Positions 9,128 to 15,855 of a stretch of 26,959 nt of DNA are shown here, in pieces. Below the pieces are notes generated by a model that did no database searches, was not told where the DNA came from, and saw only the letters and a program-made list of their open reading frames with translations. How positions within the stretch are numbered: the first letter of the stretch is position 1; the number at the start of each line of letters is the position of its first letter. The stretch is taken from the NCBI GenBank assembly GCA_045538935.1, contig JAZQEI010000001.1, positions 1 to 26,959 of the forward strand, read 5' to 3'. This DNA comes from RGIG3013 sp045538935 (lineage in GTDB: Bacteria > Bacillota > Clostridia > Oscillospirales > Acutalibacteraceae). Position numbers and translations under genes: made by a program.

Positions 9128-10412
9128 TGATAGCCTCCTCAAACTTTTTCACAATATTGTTCCATTCATATTGCATTATTTTTTCATTATCGGGACAAAA
9201 ATTGAGGGTTCCGTTAATCAAAGAACATATATATTCTTTAAACTCTGCAAACTGAGATTCTCCAGAAATCTCTTCATACGAAAATCCTATTTTTAACCTA
9301 TTAATAGCTTCGGTGATTTCACAATTTTCGATATCACCGCTAACTAAAGAAACTATAGGCTTATTAAATAGCATATATTCTATCATCTTACCGGGGAAAA
9401 CACCTATCTCTGCCTTTGTGTTCCAAGTAGCGAGCACTAACACGTCAGATCGCATTTGAAGTGCAAGACAATCTTCACGTTTTATTAAACCATTGTTATG
9501 TATTATATTTTCTAACGAGTACTTTGCAGCTTGTCTATTTAAGATTTTGATTTCATTCCCCATTCCTGCATATTCAAATACGATATTGTCTATATTCACT
9601 TTGCCTTCGTCGGATAATTCCCTTATTGCTGCAAATAAATTACTAATGTCACGTTTTCCGTCATAAAGCAACCCAACGTATGTAAAAGTAAATTTATCAC
9701 CTTTTTTATTGTTCTGGTCGTTTGGTATATCTTTAATATCAAAGCCGTTTGGAATTACAACAGACTTATCTTTATATTTATCTCCGCAAATTCTTTGGTT
9801 GTACCCGTTCGATACAACAGTAATAACATCAGCCATTTTACAAGCGCGAAGTTCAAGTTTTCTATATTTAATTTTTCCTAAAGTTGGCACCGTGCTAGTA
9901 ACCAACGGATCGCGAAAATCACAAATCCATTTTATATTAGGTTTCATTTTCTTTACAGAGAACCCACAAAGAAGCGCTCCAAGAGGACCATATGATGTTA
10001 TAAGAACATCGTACTTAGAAATATCGATTTGGTTGTTTTTGATTAAGTTAATAAAATTTTTATGAAAAATTTTCGCCTTTTTGTTTGATAAGAAAAACCT
10101 TTTTAGGTTCTTAGCCCAATGCGGAATACCTAACCCGAACAGTTTTTTCTTGGCAGTATTGGAACGGGCACTGATAGGTTTTTGTAGCAATAATTGTTCA
10201 GTTTCTGAGGAAATTTTCGAACAAGAAAGTCTTATTATTCTGCCCATCTTGCTTGTATCAGCATTTAAGCTTGCATCTGTGCAGAAATCTTGCGCAATAA
10301 TATCAACATCATAGCCCTTTTGTGACAAAAATTCCGCGAGTTTGGTGGGGCGGATAGCGCCCATTATATTATAAGGATAAAAATTTTGACTTATTAATAA
10401 AATTTTCTTCAT
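9120..10412 (-). CDS. Glycosyltransferase, GT4-like family
   Basis: 430-aa GT-B fold glycosyltransferase. The N-terminal acceptor lobe starts KKILLISQNFYPY and contains AIRPTKLAEFLSQKGYDVDI. The C-terminal donor lobe has FTYVGLLYDGKRD, then AGMGNE and a segment ending in EIGVFPGKMIEYMLFNKPIVS, the GT4-type donor-binding region. Donor and acceptor sugars cannot be read from sequence. First gene of the minus-strand polysaccharide operon; start ATG 10412 has a TGGAG site about 7 bases upstream and sits about 29 bp from the -10 of a consensus promoter. An in-frame extension to 10430 is less likely. Confidence 0.88.
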   Translation of the reverse strand: MKKILLISQNFYPYNIMGAIRPTKLAEFLSQKGYDVDIIAQDFCTDASLNADTSKMGRIIRLSCSKISSETEQLLLQKPISARSNTAKKKLFGLGIPHWAKNLKRFFLSNKKAKIFHKNFINLIKNNQIDISKYDVLITSYGPLGALLCGFSVKKMKPNIKWICDFRDPLVTSTVPTLGKIKYRKLELRACKMADVITVVSNGYNQRICGDKYKDKSVVIPNGFDIKDIPNDQNNKKGDKFTFTYVGLLYDGKRDISNLFAAIRELSDEGKVNIDNIVFEYAGMGNEIKILNRQAAKYSLENIIHNNGLIKREDCLALQMRSDVLVLATWNTKAEIGVFPGKMIEYMLFNKPIVSLVSGDIENCEITEAINRLKIGFSYEEISGESQFAEFKEYICSLINGTLNFCPDNEKIMQYEWNNIVKKFEEAING

Positions 10413-10440
10413 AACTAAACTCCATGACATAATTTATTTT

Positions 10441-10469
10441 ATTATATCACACACAATATTTGTTGTCAA
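10441..10469 (-). promoter_or_regulatory. Consensus sigma-A promoter of the polysaccharide operon
   Basis: On the minus strand TTGACA (10469-10464), exactly 17 bases, then TATAAT (10446-10441). Both hexamers match consensus perfectly. It reads into the glycosyltransferase at 10412. Confidence 0.85.
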
Positions 10470-10503
10470 ATTAAAAACTTTGCACTAATAATATTAAATT
10501 AAC

Positions 10504-10532
10504 TTGCACAGATATGTGAAATGTGTTACAAT
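10504..10532 (+). promoter_or_regulatory. Sigma-A promoter for the aminotransferase gene
   Basis: TTGCAC (10504-10509), 17 bases, TACAAT (10527-10532). It drives the plus-strand genes from 10587 and lies back-to-back with the polysaccharide operon promoter, 35 bp between the two -35 boxes. Confidence 0.75.
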
Positions 10533-10586
10533 GGTTAAGTATGAAAATTTTTGTCAGTGATTTAACTGTGTAAACGGAGGCCAAAA

Positions 10587-11720
10587 ATGAATAAACGCAT
10601 TTATTTATCTTCACCAACCATGCATAAGGAAGAACTTGAGTACATACACGAAGCTTTTGATTCTAACTGGGTTGCCCCATTGGGCCCGAATGTTGATAAT
10701 TTTGAGAAAGAACTTGCACAATACGCAGGTACTAATCATGCTGCCGCATTATCGGCAGGTACCGCAGCACTGCATTTAGCCATAAAATTAGCCGGTGTAC
10801 AACAAAACGATATTGTACTTTGCTCTGATCTAACTTTTTCTGCCACAGTTAACCCTGTATCATACGAGAAAGGCAAGCAAGTTTTTATAGATAGTGAGTA
10901 CGATACTTGGAATATGGATCCCGAAGCATTAAGAGCCGCCTTTAGAAAATACGATGGCGTAAATTTGCCTAAACCCAAAGCTGTTATGATGGTACACCTT
11001 TATGGCTCTCCGGCAAAAATTGATGAAATAAAAGATATTTGTGATGAAAACAACTGTGTACTTATTGAAGATGCAGCAGAAAGTCTTAGCGCTACTTACA
11101 AAGGTAAACAAACCGGAACTTTTGGTAAATACGGAATTTTCTCGTTTAACGGCAATAAAATTATAACCACGTCGGGTGGTGGTATGTTGGTATCAGAAAA
11201 CGAGGAGGCCATAAAAAAAGCTCGTTTTTGGGCCACTCAAGCACGTGACCCTGCCCCACACTATCAACATAGTGAAATAGGTTACAATTACCGTATGAGC
11301 AATGTTATTGCAGGAATAGGCCGTGGACAGCTATTACATCTAGAAGAGCATCGCGACTTAAAGGAAAAAATTTATAACAGATATAAAAATGCTTTTGCCG
11401 ATATGCCTCAAATAACAATGAATCCATACCTTGAATGTTCAAAACCTAATTTCTGGCTCAGTTGTATTTTAATTGATAAATCTTGTTCGGTTAAGCCTTA
11501 TGATATTATGGATAAGCTTGCTGAGCAAAACATAGAATCCAGACCTATTTGGAAACCAATGCATATGCAACCAGTGTTTGCAAACAACGATTTTATCTCT
11601 GTTAAGTCTAACAGTGTTTGTGAGGATATTTTCTTGCGCGGATTGTGCTTGCCAAGTGACATAAAAATGACTGTAGAAGAGCAAGATAAAATAATTGATA
11701 TTATAAAAAGTATGTTTTAA
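10587..11720 (+). CDS. DegT/DnrJ/EryC1/StrS family PLP-dependent aminotransferase
   Basis: 377-aa fold-type I aminotransferase of the kind that installs amino groups on nucleotide-linked keto sugars. It shows the PLP-phosphate site AALSAGTAALHLA (residues 52-64), EDAAESLSATYKG (161-173) and the cofactor lysine in FSFNGNKIITTSGGG at Lys191. The start has a GGAGG site 7 bases upstream. It is divergent from the polysaccharide operon, which suggests it makes an amino sugar precursor for the same polymer, but no 4,6-dehydratase or acetyltransferase partner is seen nearby. The sugar substrate is unknown. Followed 16 bp later by the FAD-dependent oxidoreductase. Confidence 0.9.
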   Translation: MNKRIYLSSPTMHKEELEYIHEAFDSNWVAPLGPNVDNFEKELAQYAGTNHAAALSAGTAALHLAIKLAGVQQNDIVLCSDLTFSATVNPVSYEKGKQVFIDSEYDTWNMDPEALRAAFRKYDGVNLPKPKAVMMVHLYGSPAKIDEIKDICDENNCVLIEDAAESLSATYKGKQTGTFGKYGIFSFNGNKIITTSGGGMLVSENEEAIKKARFWATQARDPAPHYQHSEIGYNYRMSNVIAGIGRGQLLHLEEHRDLKEKIYNRYKNAFADMPQITMNPYLECSKPNFWLSCILIDKSCSVKPYDIMDKLAEQNIESRPIWKPMHMQPVFANNDFISVKSNSVCEDIFLRGLCLPSDIKMTVEEQDKIIDIIKSMF

Positions 11721-11736
11721 CAGGAGAAGATATATT

Positions 11737-13125
11737 ATGAAAAAGGATGTAGTTATCGTAGGAGCAGGTCCTGCAGGTATATTTACCGCAATGGAAATGA
11801 TTAAAAACGGTAGCAAAAAAAGCATTCTTATAATTGAAAAAGGACAACCCATAGAAAAACGCCATTGTCCTAAATCTAAAACCAAAGAATGTGTTAACTG
11901 CAAGCCTTACTGCCATATTACTACCGGTTTTTCGGGCGCAGGTGCATTTTCAGACGGTAAGTTATCATTATGTCACGAAGTTGGCGGTGATTTGCCATCC
12001 CTTATTGGTGAAGATAAGGCTATAGAACTTATTGATTACACCGATAAAATTTATCTAGAATTTGGTGCAGATACACACGTTGAGGGTGTTGGCAATGATG
12101 ACGAGGTTAAAGAAATAAGAAAACGTGCAATTCAAGCCGGTCTTAAATTAGTAGACTGTCCGATTCGACATTTAGGAACTGAAAAAGCACAAGATATTTA
12201 TTTTGCTATAGAAAAATACTTACTTGAAAACGGCGTAGAAATGATATTTGGTGCTGAATGCCGTGATTTAATCTTTGATAATGAAACGTGTAAAGGCGTT
12301 ATAGTAAACGACAAAAACGGTGAAATGCAAATCTTAGCCGATAACGTAGTTGTGGCAACCGGTAGACGTGGAGCCGACTGGTTAGAAAAGCTTTGTGAAG
12401 AGCACAACATTGCACACCAACCCGGCACAGTTGATATAGGAGTTAGAGTTGAGGTTCGAAATGAGGTAATGGAAAACGTTAATAACGTTTTATATGAATC
12501 TAAACTTATTGGATACCCTCAACCATTTAAAAACAAGGTTCGAACATTCTGCCAAAATCCCGGTGGTTTTGTTAGTCAAGAAAACTATGATAACGATTTA
12601 GCGGTTGTTAACGGTCACTCTTATAAAGATTTAAAGTCAAACAACACTAACCTCGCTATTTTAGTATCTCATAACTTTAGCACTCCGTTTAATCAACCAA
12701 TAGAATATGCTCAGAAAATTGGCGAGCTTACAAATATGCTTGGTGCTGGTCACATTCTTGTTCAGCGCTTTGGCGATATTTTAGACGGTAAACGAACATG
12801 GCAAAAAGAGCTTAACCAATCAAATCTTAAACCAACATTACAAGATGCAGTTGCCGGTGATATTACCGCCGCTATTCCCTACCGCGCCATGACAAACATT
12901 ATTAACTTTATTCAAGCGGTAGACCATGTTGTGCCCGGTTTTGCTTCTAGCGAAACTCTACTATATTCACCCGAACTCAAGTTTTATAGCAATAGGGTTA
13001 AAATGGATAGCGAACTTAATACTAACGTTAAAGGACTATACTGTTTAGGAGATTCCAGCGGTTGGACCAGAGGTCTTATGATGGCGTCGGTAATGGGTGT
13101 GTATATGGGTAGAAAACTTATATAG
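11737..13125 (+). CDS. FAD-dependent dehydrogenase (uncharacterised family)
   Basis: 462-aa flavoprotein with an N-terminal Rossmann FAD site (VIVGAGPAGIFTAMEM). A cysteine-rich stretch at about residues 46-62 (CPKSKTKECVNCKPYC) is followed by TTGFSGAGAFSDGKLSL, and the C-terminal FAD motif is GLYCLGDSSGWTRGLMMASVMG. This arrangement fits the uncharacterised FAD-dependent dehydrogenases sometimes grouped as COG2509; substrate unknown. It is translated from ATG 11737 with a CAGGAG site and probably shares a transcript with the aminotransferase 16 bp upstream, though a functional link is not clear. It ends at a strong bidirectional terminator. Confidence 0.85.
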   Translation: MKKDVVIVGAGPAGIFTAMEMIKNGSKKSILIIEKGQPIEKRHCPKSKTKECVNCKPYCHITTGFSGAGAFSDGKLSLCHEVGGDLPSLIGEDKAIELIDYTDKIYLEFGADTHVEGVGNDDEVKEIRKRAIQAGLKLVDCPIRHLGTEKAQDIYFAIEKYLLENGVEMIFGAECRDLIFDNETCKGVIVNDKNGEMQILADNVVVATGRRGADWLEKLCEEHNIAHQPGTVDIGVRVEVRNEVMENVNNVLYESKLIGYPQPFKNKVRTFCQNPGGFVSQENYDNDLAVVNGHSYKDLKSNNTNLAILVSHNFSTPFNQPIEYAQKIGELTNMLGAGHILVQRFGDILDGKRTWQKELNQSNLKPTLQDAVAGDITAAIPYRAMTNIINFIQAVDHVVPGFASSETLLYSPELKFYSNRVKMDSELNTNVKGLYCLGDSSGWTRGLMMASVMGVYMGRKLI

Positions 13126-13142
13126 CATTGAAGTTAAATTTT

Positions 13143-13175
13143 AAACACCGCAGTCTAATTAAGACTGCGGTGTTT
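13143..13175. terminator. Bidirectional terminator between two convergent genes
   Basis: Perfect 14-bp inverted repeat AAACACCGCAGTCT (13143-13156) / AGACTGCGGTGTTT (13162-13175) with a 5-nt loop, followed by T-rich sequence on the plus strand and AAATTTAACTT on the other. It lies between the convergent oxidoreductase and uxaC genes and can serve both. Confidence 0.88.
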
Positions 13176-13178
13176 TTA

Positions 13179-14543
13179 TTAAAAGTTAAAATAATCTTTT
13201 GCATTGTTGTAACAAATATCTCTAATTATTTTACCAAGCATTTCATAGTCTTCAGGATATTCTCCGTCTTGTACCCACTTGCCTATTAAGTTACATAGTA
13301 TACGTCTAAAATATTCGTGCCTTGTATATGACACAAAACTTCTTGAATCAGTAAGCATACCAACAAAACACGAAAGTAGTCCCAGATTAGCAAGGGTTTT
13401 TAACTGCGCTTCCATACCGTCGCGCTGATCATTAAACCACCAACCCGAGCCAAACTGAATTTTGCTCTTTATTGGTGCCGATTGAAAATTGCCAAGCATT
13501 GTACCCAAAACATAATTATCTTTTGGATTTAGGTTGTAAAGAATAGTTTTAGGTAAAGCATCGCAAATCTCAAGGCTATCTAAAAATTTTGATAACGGTT
13601 TTGCAATTGATGGATCATCTATTGAGTCAAATCCGGTGTCAGCGCCAAGCTTGTTGTACATTTTTGTATTATTATTTCTTAATGCTCCAATATGCAACTG
13701 CATAGCCCAACCGCGCTTTGCATACTCTTTTGCACAATGTTGTAAAACAGCGGTTTTATAAATTTGTTCTTCCTGTTCAGAAACCACTTCACCGTTTATG
13801 GCTTTATTAAACACAGTACAAGCATCGGCCTCGGCAAATGGCACATATTCTAATGCATGATCCGATAATCTGCAACCAACCGACTCAAAATACTCTATTC
13901 TATTAGTTAAAAATTTTAAAACATCATCAAATGTCTTAGCACCTATTTGCTTAACATATGGTAAGAACGTATCTTTGGTTATTTCAACCACTTTATCTGG
14001 TCTAAAAGTTGGATAAACCGCAACCGAAAAACCGTCTTGCTTTATTTTTATATGATATTCTAATGTATCAACAGGGTCATCGGTTGTGCAAATTGCGGCA
14101 ACATTTGATTTCTCAATTAAGCCCTTTGCACCCATATCAGCACGGCTCAATATTTCATTGCATTTTTTCCAAACAAAATCGGCATTTTGAGGCGTCAACG
14201 GCTCATCTATATCAAAATATCTTTTAAGTTCTAAGTGTGTCCAATGATACATTGGATTACCTATAGTATAAGGTAAAGTTTCTGCGAATTTTAAAAACTT
14301 TTCATAATCTGTTGCATCGCCTGTAATATACTTTTCATCAATACCGAAAGAGCGCATTACTCTCCATTTATAATGGTCGCCACCCAAAAAAAGTTCTGTG
14401 ATATTTCTAAATTTATAATCTTCTGCTATCATTTTAGGACTAATATGGCAATGATAATCTATAATAGGTAGATCTTTTGCGTAATCATTATACAGTTTTT
14501 TTGCAACATTATTTTTTAACATAAAATTATCGTTTATAAACAT
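13179..14543 (-). CDS. uxaC: Glucuronate isomerase
   Basis: Amidohydrolase-superfamily isomerase converting D-glucuronate to D-fructuronate (and galacturonate to tagaturonate), the entry step of hexuronate catabolism. 454 aa from ATG 14543, close to the usual 460-470. Signature features: DYHCHISPKMIAEDYKF near the N-terminus, the family segment WTHLELKRYF, WAMQLHIGALRNNN, and the C-terminal FGSGWWFNDQRDGM and MLTDSRSFVSYTRHEYFRR. The start has a GGGAG site 9 bases upstream. No other uxu/uxa genes are adjacent, so it appears monocistronic here. A possible promoter (TTGCAA-N16-TATTAT, minus strand, 14636-14609) precedes it. Confidence 0.95.
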   Translation of the reverse strand: MFINDNFMLKNNVAKKLYNDYAKDLPIIDYHCHISPKMIAEDYKFRNITELFLGGDHYKWRVMRSFGIDEKYITGDATDYEKFLKFAETLPYTIGNPMYHWTHLELKRYFDIDEPLTPQNADFVWKKCNEILSRADMGAKGLIEKSNVAAICTTDDPVDTLEYHIKIKQDGFSVAVYPTFRPDKVVEITKDTFLPYVKQIGAKTFDDVLKFLTNRIEYFESVGCRLSDHALEYVPFAEADACTVFNKAINGEVVSEQEEQIYKTAVLQHCAKEYAKRGWAMQLHIGALRNNNTKMYNKLGADTGFDSIDDPSIAKPLSKFLDSLEICDALPKTILYNLNPKDNYVLGTMLGNFQSAPIKSKIQFGSGWWFNDQRDGMEAQLKTLANLGLLSCFVGMLTDSRSFVSYTRHEYFRRILCNLIGKWVQDGEYPEDYEMLGKIIRDICYNNAKDYFNF

Positions 14544-14608
14544 TTTTATTGCTCCCAACTTCTATTTTTACACTAGTCCATTATTTTATTTAATATAACA
14601 TTAATTAT

Positions 14609-14636
14609 ATAATAACATAATTTTTGGTGTTTGCAA
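14609..14636 (-). promoter_or_regulatory. Possible sigma-A promoter of uxaC
   Basis: Minus strand TTGCAA (14636-14631), 16-base spacer, TATTAT (14614-14609). Three mismatches in total to consensus and a short spacer, so tentative. Confidence 0.35.
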
Positions 14637-14694
14637 CAAATAAATAGAATTAATACTATATAAAAAATTATCCTAATTAAAACAAATTTTGATA

Positions 14695-14722
14695 GAATTT
14701 CCTTTAATAAGCGGACATATTC
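14695..14722 (+). promoter_or_regulatory. Possible sigma-G promoter of the SASP gene
   Basis: GAATT (14695-14699) and CATATTC (14716-14722) separated by 16 bases, about 50 bp upstream of the SASP start. This resembles the forespore sigma-G pattern (GAATA-like -35, CATANTA-like -10) but each box has a mismatch. SASP genes are normally sigma-G dependent. Confidence 0.35.
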
Positions 14723-14772
14723 AGCATAAAATACTACTGCAAACGCACCAAAATACAAAGGAGAGTAGTAAA

Positions 14773-14961
14773 ATGTCTAATAAAACAGTAGTTCCCGAGG
14801 CAAGAGAAGCTCTTAACCGTTTTAAGATGGAAGCTGCTAACGAAGTAGGCGTTAACCTTAAGCAGGGCTATAACGGCGACTTAACTTCTAAGCAGGCTGG
14901 TTCTATCGGCGGTCAGATGGTTAAGAAAATGATCGAGTCTTACGAAAACAGCATTAAGTAA
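14773..14961 (+). CDS. Small acid-soluble spore protein, alpha/beta type
   Basis: 62-aa DNA-binding protein that coats and protects forespore DNA and is degraded at germination. The two conserved blocks are visible: the N-terminal segment ALNRFKMEAANEVGVNL, containing the GPR protease cleavage region, and the C-terminal LTSKQAGSIGGQMVKKMIE. ATG 14773 is preceded by AAAGGAGAG. Codon use is noticeably cleaner and more G/C-ending than in its neighbours, as expected for a very highly expressed gene. It ends at its own terminator (14976-15008). Confidence 0.95.
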   Translation: MSNKTVVPEAREALNRFKMEAANEVGVNLKQGYNGDLTSKQAGSIGGQMVKKMIESYENSIK

Positions 14962-14975
14962 TTTACCTTAACTAT

Positions 14976-15008
14976 AAAACGGGCGCGCTAAAAAGTGCGT
15001 CCGTTTTT
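14976..15008 (+). terminator. Terminator of the SASP gene
   Basis: Stem AAAACGGGCGC against GTGCGTCCGTTTT with G-U pairs, followed by a T-run ending in CTTT, 15 bp after the SASP stop codon. Confidence 0.75.
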
Positions 15009-15109
15009 CTTTAGTAAAAAATATGGTAATTTTTAATTTAAAAAACACTTATGTATATAATACTGTATTTTAGTACATAATAAAAATGCAACGAAAAGGA
15101 GTTGAGAAA

Positions 15110-15325
15110 ATGTTTGATAGAATTTGTCTTATCCTTGTGATAATAGGCGGACTTAACTGGGGCAGTGTTGGACTATTCCAATTTGATATCGTAGCCTGGA
15201 TATTCGGAGGCTCTGATAACATTATAAGCCGCATAATCTACACAGTAATTGCATTAGCTGCGGTATGGTGCATTTCGCTGCTATTCAGAGAAAGAAATCA
15301 TATAATTGAAAAACATGTAGAATAA
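15110..15325 (+). CDS. DUF378-family small membrane protein
   Basis: 71-aa protein with two hydrophobic segments (about residues 5-32 and 41-62). The opening segment contains GGLNWGSVGLFQFDIVAW, the signature of the DUF378/YuzA family of small membrane proteins found in many Firmicutes. Function unknown. The start is ATG 15110, which has AAAAGGAG about 6 bases upstream; an in-frame ATG at 15086 lacks one. A perfect TATAAT (15056-15061) lies upstream but without a good -35 box. A strong hairpin terminator follows directly. Confidence 0.85.
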   Translation: MFDRICLILVIIGGLNWGSVGLFQFDIVAWIFGGSDNIISRIIYTVIALAAVWCISLLFRERNHIIEKHVE

Positions 15326-15327
15326 AA

Positions 15328-15362
15328 AAAGGTCGCTTAAAATTAATTTAAGCGACCTTTTT
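15328..15362. terminator. Terminator after the DUF378 gene
   Basis: Inverted repeat AAAGGTCGCTTAAA / TTAAGCGACCTTT with a short AT loop, T-rich on the plus side and A-rich on the other, so it can work in both directions for DUF378 (plus) and the minus-strand peptide at 15379. Confidence 0.85.
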
Positions 15363-15378
15363 CATTATTAACTTTAAA

Positions 15379-15483
15379 TTAATGTGCTAAATAGAGTTTT
15401 AAGAAAATAAACAAAGCTGTTGGCACATCAGCACCGCCTATTATGCCTATAGCACCTTTAGATTGAGTTGGAAGTAACCACAT
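15379..15483 (-). CDS. 34-aa peptide with a sodium-pump decarboxylase beta-subunit motif
   Basis: Short minus-strand reading frame, ATG 15483 to TAA 15379. The stretch GAIGIIGGADVPTALFIF closely resembles the GIIGGADGPT segment that is diagnostic of the membrane beta subunit of Na+-translocating decarboxylases (OadB/GcdB), with Val in place of the usual Gly. It is far too short to be that enzyme (which exceeds 350 aa) and stands alone. It lies 21 bp downstream of the sigma-factor fragment on the same strand and just before the 15328-15362 terminator. No clear Shine-Dalgarno site is visible, so it could be a degraded gene remnant rather than an expressed peptide. Confidence 0.4.
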   Translation of the reverse strand: MWLLPTQSKGAIGIIGGADVPTALFIFLKLYLAH

Positions 15484-15504
15484 TTAAAACCAAAATTAAA
15501 TATA

Positions 15505-15855
15505 CTAAAAGGCTTTTTTAAGCTTTTGAAGTGTGCTTTTCTCTATTCTAGATACATAAGAACGCGATATATTAAGTTTTTGGGCTACTTGTCGCTGAGT
15601 AAGCTGTGGTTTACCACCAAGGCCGTATCTTAACTCTATTATTGTACGCTCTCTTGGTGTTAAGTATTTTTTTATGTATTCACCCAGTTTTTCAATTTTT
15701 ATTTTGGTATCTATCTTATCTACAATATTTGATTCATCAGATATTATATCCATCAAAGTCAGTGCATTTCCATCTTTATCAACATCAAGCGATTCATTGA
15801 TTGATACATCTTGTGCGGTTTTTTTCATATTTCTAAAATGCATTAAAATTTCATT
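15505..15855 (-). CDS. sigK: 3' half of a split SigK-type mother-cell sigma factor
   Basis: Encodes 116 aa that match only the second half of a sporulation sigma factor of the SigE/SigK family. It begins at NEILMHFRNMKKTAQDVS (in intact proteins preceded by ..CIE) and ends with the region 4 helix-turn-helix LTQRQVAQKLNISRSYVSRIEKS. Core-binding region 2 is missing and I found no copy in the window. The KKTAQDVS and DKDGNALTLMDI stretches look more like SigK than SigE. The homologous part starts exactly at AATGA (15855-15851), the sequence at which the Bacillus sigK gene is split. The frame stays open to ATG 15894, but that extension is recombinase DNA read in another frame. Probably not a pseudogene: excision of the adjacent element would restore the gene. 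Confidence 0.85.
   Translation of the reverse strand, partial: NEILMHFRNMKKTAQDVSINESLDVDKDGNALTLMDIISDESNIVDKIDTKIKIEKLGEYIKKYLTPRERTIIELRYGLGGKPQLTQRQVAQKLNISRSYVSRIEKSTLQKLKKAF
15851..15855 (-). other. Recombination core of the sigK split (att site)
   Basis: AATGA on the minus strand at the exact boundary between sigma-factor homology and recombinase. Its TGA is also the recombinase stop codon. In B. subtilis the two sigK halves share an AATGA at the crossover; that knowledge plus the position is the basis for this call. Confidence 0.6.
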
